Below, in pieces: positions 1 through 10,457 of a DNA stretch of 11,203 bases. The translations under genes and the position numbers were made by a program. Positions within the stretch are counted from its first letter, which is position 1, and every line of letters begins with the position of its first letter. Location: positions 1 through 11,203 of the forward strand of contig JAITVB010000261.1 of the NCBI GenBank assembly GCA_031286025.1. The letters are read 5' to 3'. The notes under the pieces were generated by a model. The model was not told the origin of the DNA, made no database searches, and saw only the letters and a program-made list of their open reading frames with translations. Origin of the DNA: Rikenellaceae bacterium. Its GTDB lineage: Bacteria > Bacteroidota > Bacteroidia > Bacteroidales > Rikenellaceae.

Positions 1-1472
1 ACGCGATCGTGATCTCGGAACGCATTGTGCGTGACGATGTCTTCACGTCGGTCCACGTCGACGAATACATCATGGAGGTGCGCGACACCAAGCGCGGGGC
101 GGAAGAGTTGACCTCGGACATCCCCAACGTGAGCGAAGATGCCACCCGCGACCTGGACGAAAACGGGATTATCCGCATAGGCGCCAACGTCAAGCCGGGC
201 GATATCCTGATCGGCAAGATCACCCCCAAGGGCGAATCCGACCCGAGTCCGGAAGAAAAGCTGCTGCGCGCCATTTTCGGCGACAAGGCGGGTGACGTGA
301 AAGATGCCTCGCTCAAAGCACAACCTTCACTGTATGGCGTGATTGTGGACAAAAAACTCTTCAGCCGCGCCAACAAGGACAACAAGAAGAAGCAATCGGA
401 AAAGACCCAGGCCGAAAAGGTCGAAGCGGTCTTTGTGAAAAACACCGACACGCTCAAAGTGAAGCTGATCGAAAAGCTCTTCTCGCTGCTCAACGGCAAG
501 ACGACGCAGGGGATCTACGATTACTTCGGCGTGGAACTGGTTGAAAAAGGCGTTAAATTCTCACAGAAGATGCTCGCCGAGTTCGACTACCTGAACGTCA
601 ATCCGAGCAAATGGACTGCCGACAAGGAACGCAACGACCTGATCACCCGCATTATCAACAACTATATTGTCAAATATAAGGAGTTCGATGCGGTGCTCAA
701 GCGCGAGAAATACAACATCACCAACGGAGACGAATTGCCCGCAGGTATCATCCAGTTGGCCAAGGTTTACGTGGCCAAAAAACGGAAACTGAAAGTGGGC
801 GACAAGATGGCCGGCCGCCACGGAAACAAGGGCATCGTGGCCAGAGTGGTGCGCGACGAGGACATGCCATTCCTCGAAGACGGTTCGATCGTCGACATCG
901 TGCTCAACCCGTTGGGTGTGCCTTCGCGTATGAACCTGGGGCAGATCTACGAAACGGTGTTGGCTTGGGCAGGCCGCGAGTTGGGTTTGCGCTTCTCGAC
1001 CCCGATCTTCGACGGCGCTTCGCTCGACGAGATCAACGAATACACCGAGAAGGCCGGCATTCCGAAGAGCGGTCGTATGTACCTCTACGACGGCGGTACC
1101 GGCGAGCGATTCCACCAACCGGCTACCGTAGGGATCATCTACATGCTCAAGCTCGGTCACATGGTCGACGACAAGATGCACGCCCGTTCGATCGGCCCGT
1201 ACTCGCTCATCACCCAACAGCCGTTGGGCGGTAAGGCCCAGTTCGGGGGCCAGCGTTTCGGGGAAATGGAAGTGTGGGCGCTCGAAGCCTTCGGTGCCTC
1301 GAACATCCTGCAGGAGATCCTCACCATCAAGTCGGACGACGTGATGGGCCGCGCCAAGGCATACGAAGCCATCGTCAAAGGCGAGAACATGCCGTCGGCA
1401 GGTATTCCCGAGGCACTCAACGTAATTCTCCACGAACTCCGCGGCTTGGCCCTGAGCGTCAAACTGGAGTAG
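1..1472 (+). CDS. rpoB: RNA polymerase beta subunit, C-terminal part (5' end outside window)
   Basis: This is the C-terminal 489 or so residues of the beta subunit of DNA-dependent RNA polymerase, which with beta' forms the catalytic cleft. The reading frame is already open at position 3 (A-I-V-I-S-E-R), so the gene begins upstream of the window. Family-diagnostic blocks are present: [14 protein letters not shown] (near 792-833), whose lysine and histidine face the active site, the region running through [14 protein letters not shown] (903-944), and [20 protein letters not shown] (1215-1274), the clamp-anchoring C-terminal region, ending in [12 protein letters not shown] and a TAG at 1470-1472. 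The lysine-rich, variable stretch at about 360-790 corresponds to the helical region before GDKMAGRHG in other beta subunits. The usual rifampicin-resistance cluster lies upstream and cannot be read here. rpoC follows on the same strand, as in nearly all bacteria. The identification is certain; only the missing 5' end limits it. Confidence 0.98.
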   Translation, partial: AIVISERIVRDDVFTSVHVDEYIMEVRDTKRGAEELTSDIPNVSEDATRDLDENGIIRIGANVKPGDILIGKITPKGESDPSPEEKLLRAIFGDKAGDVKDASLKAQPSLYGVIVDKKLFSRANKDNKKKQSEKTQAEKVEAVFVKNTDTLKVKLIEKLFSLLNGKTTQGIYDYFGVELVEKGVKFSQKMLAEFDYLNVNPSKWTADKERNDLITRIINNYIVKYKEFDAVLKREKYNITNGDELPAGIIQLAKVYVAKKRKLKVGDKMAGRHGNKGIVARVVRDEDMPFLEDGSIVDIVLNPLGVPSRMNLGQIYETVLAWAGRELGLRFSTPIFDGASLDEINEYTEKAGIPKSGRMYLYDGGTGERFHQPATVGIIYMLKLGHMVDDKMHARSIGPYSLITQQPLGGKAQFGGQRFGEMEVWALEAFGASNILQEILTIKSDDVMGRAKAYEAIVKGENMPSAGIPEALNVILHELRGLALSVKLE

Positions 1473-1623
1473 AGGCGGCAGGCTCTTCCGGAACGGGGAG
1501 AAACGGGAAGGGCCCGCATGGAAGGGCGATCCGCATGGATTATTCTGTTCCCGGAACGGTTTCCCAAGAGGAGGCCTGTAACACACACACACTGGTGTAT
1601 AAAAACGAAAAATTACCATAGAG
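1473..1623 (+). other. rpoB-rpoC spacer with nested direct repeats
   Basis: No independent gene is evident in these 151 nt. It holds a nested set of short repeats: TTCCGGAACGG at 1486-1496 and TTCCCGGAACGG at 1548-1559 flank two copies of CCGCATGGA (1514-1522 and 1531-1539). Because the outer copies are nearly self-complementary, 1486-1494 can also pair with 1547-1556 with one bulged C, looping out the inner repeats. A 28-codon open frame (ATG 1535, TAG 1619-1621) ends two nt before the rpoC ATG. The last 25 nt before rpoC are A-rich with no Shine-Dalgarno sequence, as is usual in Bacteroidota. I see no TAnnTTTG promoter here, so rpoC is probably co-transcribed with rpoB. Confidence 0.5.
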
Positions 1624-5874
<4,251 letters not shown>

Positions 5875-5892
5875 TTTGCTCGCATGAAAAAG

Positions 5893-5921
5893 AGCGGGAG
5901 GCCAACAGCCTCCCGCTTTTT
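5893..5921 (+). terminator. Intrinsic terminator after rpoC, likely bidirectional
   Basis: A perfect 10-bp GC-rich stem (AGCGGGAGGC at 5893-5902, GCCTCCCGCT at 5908-5917) closes a 5-nt loop (CAACA) and runs into a T tract (5917-5921). It begins 18 nt after the rpoC stop. An A run at 5887-5891 precedes the left arm, so on the minus strand the same stem is followed by CTCTTTTTC. It can therefore also stop transcripts arriving from the convergent gldE-transferase operon. The structure is plain in the sequence; the two-way use is inference. Confidence 0.93.
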
Positions 5922-6090
5922 ACATATTTATTCATGGCCCAAGATCCGGCAGGAATAGTTCGGCTTGATTATCCGGTTCGGATAATTTCGATCCGTAGAA
6001 AACGGATAATCTCGGCTGTTTCGGTATCGCTTCCCCGTTCAGGTATCCGTTGTCTTCGTTTTTTTTGATTTCATTAAGCTGCTGTCTTAC
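5922..6090. other. Convergent spacer between rpoC and the transferase gene
   Basis: This 169-nt spacer holds no gene I can support. Read on the minus strand, the frame stays open for 52 codons directly after the transferase TAA stop, ending at a TGA (5932-5934), but it has no ATG in frame. An ATG at 6074 lies out of that frame and is separated from it by a run of eight A (plus-strand T at 6059-6066); one extra A would join the two into a 47-residue protein. Third positions here are clearly less GC-rich than in the neighbouring genes and include AGA, TTA, CTA and ATA codons, which argues against a real gene. The motif ATCCG or its complement occurs six times between 5944 and 6049. Confidence 0.45.
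5968..5986. repeat. Short inverted repeat ATTATCCG-GTT-CGGATAAT
   Basis: Two perfect 8-nt arms (5968-5975 and 5979-5986) flank a 3-nt loop. A third copy of CGGATAAT lies at 6003-6010, and AACGGATA at 6001-6008 can pair with TATCCGTT at 6044-6051. No T tract follows the stem on either strand, so it is not a normal intrinsic terminator. It could be an mRNA 3'-end structure of the transferase transcript or a protein-binding site. The arms are certain; the role is unknown. Confidence 0.5.
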
Positions 6091-6714
6091 TTATGGTTGG
6101 GATGTGTACACCAACGTCAGGCCGTGGAGGCTTCGGTACGCCATCGGGATTTCGGTGCCGTCGGAAAGCGCGATAAGCATCGTCCGACTTTCCCGGTCGA
6201 GGGCTTTCAGAAAAATATCCGCTGAAAAGTCGAGCGCGGGACGGCGGGCGAGTTTATAGGCTGCTTCCTTGGCACACCACACGAGCGACAAGGAAAACGG
6301 GTCTTCATTGCACAACACATCCTTTTCGGCCACCGACAAAAAACGCGGCGCCGCCTTCGAAAAGTCGCGGGCGGTGCGTTCGAGGTCGATTCCGCAAGGC
6401 AGGGGGCTGTAATAGAGCGCTACGTAATCGCCCGTGTGCGACACGCTGATGTGCCCCGGATGGTTTTTCAACAGGGGGGTGTTATCGGAAGAGTAGGCCG
6501 TTTCAACTTTAGTACCAAGCAGTTCACGCACCATCACATGCCACGCTAACCATTCGCACCGTCGCCGCGGATTTCTCAGCCCCGACAGGTATTGCAGTTC
6601 GGCCGCAACAGGGGTAAATTTCGAGAAACGCCCGAAAAGGTACTCTTCCGTTTCGTCCGTGCGCCACAGCGCCCAGAAGCCGCCGGCGGTATGTTGCTGT
6701 TCCACGACAGGCAT
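6091..6714 (-). CDS. 4'-phosphopantetheinyl transferase, Sfp type
   Basis: A 207-residue protein of the 4'-phosphopantetheinyl transferase superfamily. Such enzymes move the phosphopantetheine arm of coenzyme A onto a serine of acyl or peptidyl carrier proteins, turning apo into holo forms. Visible motifs in order: an arginine-rich RRRCEWLAWHVMVRELLG block (50-67), ISVSHTGDYVAL (89-100), CGIDLE (107-112) with the Mg2+-binding D110 and E112, FLSVAEKDVL (125-134), and WCAKEAAYK (146-154) with catalytic and CoA-binding E150 and K154. Length and two-half layout fit the Sfp/EntD-like group rather than the short AcpS type. The ATG (complement of 6712-6714) lies 18 nt after the gldE stop, so the two genes are very probably one operon. 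No polyketide or non-ribosomal peptide genes are nearby, so the substrate may simply be the fatty-acid carrier protein; that is inference. The gene appears intact, and its end fits the family. Confidence 0.93.
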   Translation of the reverse strand: MPVVEQQHTAGGFWALWRTDETEEYLFGRFSKFTPVAAELQYLSGLRNPRRRCEWLAWHVMVRELLGTKVETAYSSDNTPLLKNHPGHISVSHTGDYVALYYSPLPCGIDLERTARDFSKAAPRFLSVAEKDVLCNEDPFSLSLVWCAKEAAYKLARRPALDFSADIFLKALDRESRTMLIALSDGTEIPMAYRSLHGLTLVYTSQP

Positions 6715-6732
6715 CGTTCAGGGGGAATTGGA

Positions 6733-8040
6733 TTAATGAGCGGTATCCTTGCGGTCGACAGAGACTTTGACCTTGTCGACCCGCAGGCCGTCGACCGACT
6801 CGACGCAAAACGACAGGTGCCCGTACGAAAAATTATCGCCCGCTTTCAGAAAATCGTGTTTCATCTCGATCAGCACACCCGCCACCGTTTCTGCATCACC
6901 CTGTATCTCATTGAGATAGTCGTCATCGAGGCCGAGTATCTTCAGGAAGTCGTTGAGGTGGATCTTTCCTTCGAACAGGAAGGTATGCGCATCGATGCGG
7001 GTGTAAAGCGATTCGTTGATGTCCGATTCGTCGGAAATTTCGCCGATGATCTCCTCCAGAATATCTTCGAGCGACACCACGCCCATCGTCGAGCCATACT
7101 CATCGACGACGATCGCAAAGTGAATCTTGTTGGTCTGGAACTCAACGAACAGGTCGTTGATCTTTTTATTCTCGGGCACGAAATAAGGCACGCGACAGAG
7201 TTTCTTCCAGTCGAAATCGTCGCTCTCGTTGATATGCGGCAGCAAGTCTTTGACATAGAGTACCCCTTGGATATGGTCGATGCTCTCTTCGTAGACCGGA
7301 ATGCGTGAAAACCCGGATAGGATCACGGTGCGGCACACTGCTTCGAAACTCGTTTCCCTGTCGAGAGCCACTACGTCGATCCGCGGGCGCATTACCTCGA
7401 CCGCCTCGGTACCGATGAAATTGACGATGCCGGACAGGATCTTTTTTTCTTCTTGGGTTTGGTCTGTGGTGATTTCCAGTGCATTGGAAAGTTCGTCCAT
7501 CGACAGGTCGATTCGTTTGACGGCTACTGTTTCGTTGATGCGGCTGCTCGAACGGATCAGCGCCCAGGCAAACGGGCGGAACATCTTGCGCAGGAACCGC
7601 AACGGCAATGAAATGAAACGGGCAAAGCGCAGGGCGTTGTACGACGCGAAAATTTTTGGCATGATTTCCCCGAAAAGCAACAGCAGGAAGGTGACCAACA
7701 CCACTTTAATCCCAAATTCGAGCGCCCCACCCGAGAAAGTGATCAGGCGGTCGATGACCGAGTTGGCTACGATCACCGCGCAAATATTGACTAAGTTATT
7801 GATGATCAAGATTGTTGCCAACAGATAGTCCTGCATGCCCAACAAGGCGAGAACGGCGTTAGACTTGCGGTCCTCATTTTTTTTCAGTGTGTTGACATCG
7901 TTCGGAGTCAGCGAGAAAAAGGCCGTTTCGGATGCCGAAACGAGGGCCGACACCGATAACAGAAAGACGAGTGCGATGATCTCACCCGATACTTGAAAAG
8001 TAAACGGATGAAAAACGATGTGTTGCAGCGGTATGTCCAA
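6733..8040 (-). CDS. gldE: GldE-like CNNM/CBS/CorC-domain membrane protein (TTG start)
   Basis: A 435-residue inner-membrane protein with CNNM (DUF21) transmembrane domain, CBS pair and CorC/HlyC domain. Hydrophobic segments lie at about 20-41, 72-93 and 108-133, and contain the family motifs SASETAFFS (35-43) and GEIMPK (124-129). CBS motifs follow at roughly 215-268 (VMRPRIDVVALD, SRIPVYEESIDHIQGVLYVKDLL) and 282-335 (IVVDEYGSTMGVVSLEDILEEIIGEI), then the CorC/HlyC domain at about 345-430. Family members act in Mg2+/Co2+ efflux or tolerance; GldE is linked to gliding in Flavobacterium, but homologues occur in non-gliding Bacteroidota. The first codon appears to be TTG (complement of 8038-8040): an in-frame TAA lies just upstream (complement of 8047-8049), the first in-frame ATG falls after the first membrane segment, and a perfect promoter sits about 25 nt upstream. 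The transferase gene follows after 18 nt. Confidence 0.92.
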   Translation of the reverse strand: MDIPLQHIVFHPFTFQVSGEIIALVFLLSVSALVSASETAFFSLTPNDVNTLKKNEDRKSNAVLALLGMQDYLLATILIINNLVNICAVIVANSVIDRLITFSGGALEFGIKVVLVTFLLLLFGEIMPKIFASYNALRFARFISLPLRFLRKMFRPFAWALIRSSSRINETVAVKRIDLSMDELSNALEITTDQTQEEKKILSGIVNFIGTEAVEVMRPRIDVVALDRETSFEAVCRTVILSGFSRIPVYEESIDHIQGVLYVKDLLPHINESDDFDWKKLCRVPYFVPENKKINDLFVEFQTNKIHFAIVVDEYGSTMGVVSLEDILEEIIGEISDESDINESLYTRIDAHTFLFEGKIHLNDFLKILGLDDDYLNEIQGDAETVAGVLIEMKHDFLKAGDNFSYGHLSFCVESVDGLRVDKVKVSVDRKDTAH

Positions 8041-8064
8041 GACTTTTTAGGTTGAATGACAGTA

Positions 8065-8095
8065 CAAAAATAGTTTTTTTTGTTCGTCCGGCAAA
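8065..8095 (-). promoter_or_regulatory. Bacteroidota-type promoter of gldE
   Basis: On the minus strand the sequence reads TTTG (8092-8095), a 19-nt spacer, then TATTTTTG (8065-8072). This matches the Bacteroidota sigma-ABfr consensus TTTG-N19-TAnnTTTG exactly in both boxes and spacing. Transcription would begin near 8058-8060, giving a leader of about 20 nt before the TTG start of gldE. It probably serves gldE and the transferase together. Confidence 0.8.
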
Positions 8096-8124
8096 CCCCG
8101 CGCAGATACGAAGCAAAAGCGTTG

Positions 8125-8154
8125 CCTCACCCTGCAATACAAGCATCGGCGAGG
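8125..8154 (-). other. Possible RNA hairpin after the DUF3276 gene
   Basis: On the minus-strand RNA, CCTCGCC (complement of 8148-8154) can pair with GGUGAGG (complement of 8125-8131), using one G-U pair, with an inner UGC/GCA pairing. A short TTTT follows only about 8 nt later. It lies between the DUF3276 stop and the gldE promoter, where a terminator is expected, but it lacks an adjacent T tract. I rate it a weak candidate only. Confidence 0.25.
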
Positions 8155-8198
8155 TTAAAGAAATCCCCACCGGTATTCAGAAATAATAAGGACGTTTT

Positions 8199-8555
8199 TT
8201 ACAACCGGTCAAATTCTTCGTCGAGCGAGCCGATCGAAAACGGGCTGCTGCCGGTATGTTCGATAAAGAATTCGGGCTTGCGTTCCTTGATGAAGTCGAC
8301 AACTTCCTGAAGCCCTTCCGCAAACTTCGCAAAATCTTCCTTATAGAGGTAAATTTTATGCTTGTCGAAGAAAAAATTCCCGTCCGCCCCCTGTTTTTTA
8401 CGGCTTTCGGTGATGGTCAGGAAATAGTCGTCGTTACGGGTTGCCTTCACATCGAAGAAGTAGGTGCGCCGTCCCGCCCTGACCGGTTTCGAATAAACCT
8501 CTTCGCCCCCGCCTTCCGGATCGTCCCTTTTTAAAACAAATGCATCCATTGCCAT
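8199..8555 (-). CDS. DUF3276 / PUR-domain nucleic-acid-binding protein
   Basis: A 118-residue cytoplasmic protein of the DUF3276 family, the Bacteroidota branch of the PUR-alpha-like single-strand DNA/RNA-binding fold. The diagnostic block is VYSKPVRAGRRTYFFDVKATR (20-40), then DDYFLTITESRKK (42-54), NFFFDKHKIYLYKEDFAKFAEGLQEVVDFI (60-89): a beta sheet followed by one helix, i.e. a single PUR repeat that would act as a dimer. The tail ends in acidic SLDEEFDRL. The ATG at 8555 is chosen; a second ATG two codons on (complement of 8547-8549) is equally possible and gives MDAFVLKRDD. It has its own likely promoter, so it need not depend on the S41 gene upstream. Family membership is clear; the specific nucleic-acid target and cellular role are not known to me. 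Confidence 0.9.
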   Translation of the reverse strand: MAMDAFVLKRDDPEGGGEEVYSKPVRAGRRTYFFDVKATRNDDYFLTITESRKKQGADGNFFFDKHKIYLYKEDFAKFAEGLQEVVDFIKERKPEFFIEHTGSSPFSIGSLDEEFDRL

Positions 8556-8583
8556 TTTCAGTAAATTGGTGAGATTGGTTTTT

Positions 8584-8591
8584 CAAATATA
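8584..8591 (-). promoter_or_regulatory. Candidate -7 box for the DUF3276 gene
   Basis: The minus strand reads TATATTTG, an exact match to the Bacteroidota -7 element TAnnTTTG, in an AT-rich stretch. The start codon is about 29 nt downstream, leaving a leader of roughly 22 nt. The -33 element is poor: the nearest match is GTTG (complement of 8609-8612) at a 17-nt spacing, so this is a moderate call. Confidence 0.6.
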
Positions 8592-8631
8592 ATAAAAAAT
8601 AACTTTCCCAACCACGATTTACGATTTTCCA

Positions 8632-10200
8632 TCAATAAAGGAGGCCGTTACTGTATGTCCCCCAATCGGAAAGGATGCGCAAGGCCTCGGAAAACACTTC
8701 ATCGACCTCGCCGTTGACCACTTGGTAATATTCGTTCATCGTCCACATTTTTTGGGCGAGCAGGGCCTTGATCTGGACACCGATCTCGCGCGAGGAGCGG
8801 GCGAATTGTTCGGGGTCGGGCGTCACGCCGCGCTCCTTGCCCAGAGCTTCGATTTCGGAGAGAATGGCCGGCGTGACCGAGAAACCGCTGTCGAACGAAG
8901 CGAAATCGGGATAAAGGGCTTCAAACTCGGCCCGATGGCGGTCGATATAGTTGATGGCAAACTCATTGATCACGCCGCGGTGTACGAGGTTGGCCCAGTA
9001 GTCGCTGTAGCCCGAAGTGTCGCGGGCCACGATCACGTCGGGGGTGATCCCGCCGCCGCCATAAACCGTGCGATGGCTGTGCAGGGTGCTGTATTTGAGC
9101 GAATCGGGCAACGCGGCTACCGAGTCGGCTGTGAAGCGGCTGTTGAATTCGGCGTAATATTCGTCGCTCTTTCCTTTTTCGTAGGGACGTTGGATGACAC
9201 GGCCGGTCGGGGTGTGGTAGCGTGCCACAGTGATGCGCACGGCCGAGCCGTCGATCAACGGGAGCTGACGTTGCACAAGGCCCTTACCGAACGTGCGGCG
9301 TCCGACGATCAGCCCGCGGTCCCAGTCCTGGACGGCACCGGCCACGATCTCGCTCGCTGAGGCCGAATATTCGTCGACCAACACGATCAGGCGTCCTTTT
9401 TCGTAGATCGGGGCATTGCGGGCGGTGAAACGTTCGGGCGAAACGACCCGTCCCTCGGTTGAAACGATCAGCGAACCGCGCTTGAGGAAGGCGTTGCTGA
9501 TGGCTGCCGCCTGGTCGAGCAGGCCGCCCCCGTTGCCCCGCAGGTCGAGGATCAGGCTGCTGCCCGGGAGCATTTTCGCCAATGCCTGGCGGAACTCGCT
9601 GTCGGTGGTCGAGGCGAAACGGTTGATCTTTATATAATATGCAGAAGGATTGATCTGGTAAGCGGCGTCGACCGTGTAAATAGGTATTTTATCGCGTACG
9701 ATCACAAACGACAACTCCTCGGGCACGCTTCGGCGCACGACACCCAACTGTACCCGCGTCCCTTTCGGGCCGCGCAGGTATTTGGGCACGTCGGTCTGTT
9801 TGATTCCGATCACCGGTTCGCCGTCGACGCTCACGATGCGGTCGTTGGGCAACAGGCCCACCTTTTCGGACGGGCCGCCGGAAATCGGGTTGACCACCAT
9901 CAGCGTGTCGCGCAGGATATTGAATTCGATGCCGATACCTTCGAAACTACCTTCGAAACTTTCGGTCACCCCCTTCATGTCTTCGGCCGAAACGTAGGCC
10001 GAATGGGGGTCGAGCGTCGAGAGCATCTCTTCGATCGCATCTTCGACCAACGTGGTGCTGTTGATCGGTTCGACGTAAGCCCCGGTCAGATAGCGGTAGA
10101 ACTGCGTCAGCTTTTGCAGGTTCTGCATATCGGCCTGGCCCTGGGCCGAGACAACGCTTCCCGCCCACAAGGCGAGGCAACACAGGAGGATCTTTTTCAT
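8632..10200 (-). CDS. Secreted S41-family C-terminal processing peptidase (PDZ protease)
   Basis: A 522-residue serine protease of family S41 (Ctp/Prc type), which trims or degrades envelope proteins from their C-termini. Starting at the ATG complement of 10198-10200, the protein has a signal peptide (MKKILLCCLALWAGSVVSA, probable cleavage after A19), then an N-terminal helical part, a PDZ domain at about 75-170 (GIGIEFNI, GLLPNDRIVSVDGEPV), the LDLRGNGGGLLDQA core motif (218-231), and the catalytic SASASE motif with nucleophile S281 and general base K306 in FGKGLVQ. The 25-residue S-K spacing equals that of E. coli Prc (S430/K455). A C-terminal extension (about 400-522) is of the kind seen in Bacteroidota members. 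The frame is open up to 10314, but that extension lacks a signal sequence and spans the likely promoter, so the start is placed at 10200; an ATG at 10212 is a close alternative. The gene appears intact and is divergent from the epimerase gene. Confidence 0.94.
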   Translation of the reverse strand: MKKILLCCLALWAGSVVSAQGQADMQNLQKLTQFYRYLTGAYVEPINSTTLVEDAIEEMLSTLDPHSAYVSAEDMKGVTESFEGSFEGIGIEFNILRDTLMVVNPISGGPSEKVGLLPNDRIVSVDGEPVIGIKQTDVPKYLRGPKGTRVQLGVVRRSVPEELSFVIVRDKIPIYTVDAAYQINPSAYYIKINRFASTTDSEFRQALAKMLPGSSLILDLRGNGGGLLDQAAAISNAFLKRGSLIVSTEGRVVSPERFTARNAPIYEKGRLIVLVDEYSASASEIVAGAVQDWDRGLIVGRRTFGKGLVQRQLPLIDGSAVRITVARYHTPTGRVIQRPYEKGKSDEYYAEFNSRFTADSVAALPDSLKYSTLHSHRTVYGGGGITPDVIVARDTSGYSDYWANLVHRGVINEFAINYIDRHRAEFEALYPDFASFDSGFSVTPAILSEIEALGKERGVTPDPEQFARSSREIGVQIKALLAQKMWTMNEYYQVVNGEVDEVFSEALRILSDWGTYSNGLLY

Positions 10201-10231
10201 CGGATTCTGCATAATGGAACAAAGTCGATCT

Positions 10232-10246
10232 TTCCGGGCGCCGGAA
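10232..10246 (-). repeat. Small inverted repeat in the S41 gene leader
   Basis: TTCCGG (10232-10237) and CCGGAA (10241-10246) form a perfect 6-bp inverted repeat around GCG. It lies between the likely transcription start (about 10256) and the start codon at 10200, so the mRNA leader could form a small hairpin. The structure is visible; any regulatory role is inference. Confidence 0.4.
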
Positions 10247-10262
10247 GACACTTTTACTCCGG

Positions 10263-10270
10263 CAAAAGTA
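10263..10270 (-). promoter_or_regulatory. Candidate -7 box for the S41 peptidase gene
   Basis: The minus strand reads TACTTTTG, matching TAnnTTTG. Transcription from here would start near 10256 and give a leader of about 56 nt to the ATG at 10200. No good TTTG lies at the 19-nt position; CTTG occurs at a 15-nt spacing, so the upstream half is weak. It supports the shorter, signal-peptide-bearing start over the longer open frame. Confidence 0.5.
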
Positions 10271-10354
10271 ATAAAAATTATGTAGCAAGAATTTTGCAGT
10301 CGGTCAAACACCATTTTTACGAGACGGAATGGACGAAATGTCCGGAAAAATAAT

Positions 10355-10362
10355 TACATTTG
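10355..10362 (+). promoter_or_regulatory. Candidate -7 box for the aldose epimerase gene
   Basis: TACATTTG matches the Bacteroidota -7 element TAnnTTTG on the plus strand. The expected start near 10370 would leave a leader of about 88 nt to the ATG at 10458. No TTTG sits about 19 nt upstream, so the promoter is only half supported. Confidence 0.45.
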
Positions 10363-10392
10363 AAAAATTTCGGTCGCAGGCCGGACGGTTTC

Positions 10393-10404
10393 CTGCCATG
10401 GCAG
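10393..10404. promoter_or_regulatory. 12-bp perfect palindrome, possible operator
   Basis: CTGCCATGGCAG is a perfect 12-bp palindrome lying 23 nt or more downstream of the predicted epimerase transcription start and 53 nt before its preferred start codon. This is a plausible position for a repressor site controlling a sugar gene. It also contains an in-frame ATG (10398). The palindrome is certain; operator function is inference. Confidence 0.35.
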
Positions 10405-10457
10405 TACTATATGTCAAAAGCAATTTCAAATCAATCATAAAAAAATTCGAAAAACGT

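Noticed and set aside
5934..6068. 44-codon plus-strand frame (MAQDPAGIVRLDYPVRI...) after the rpoC terminator
   Set aside because: It lies downstream of the terminator with no promoter, has a poor amino-acid pattern, and covers the repeats noted above; likely chance.
6592..7308. 238-codon plus-strand frame over the transferase and gldE genes
   Set aside because: It is antisense to two genes with clear catalytic and domain motifs, and it shows no motif of its own.
8722..9360. 212-codon plus-strand frame within the S41 gene
   Set aside because: Antisense shadow of the peptidase, whose PDZ and Ser-Lys motifs are intact.
10201..10314. 38-residue N-terminal extension of the S41 peptidase
   Set aside because: The extension would hide the signal peptide, and the predicted -7 box at 10263-10270 lies inside it, so it is probably not translated.
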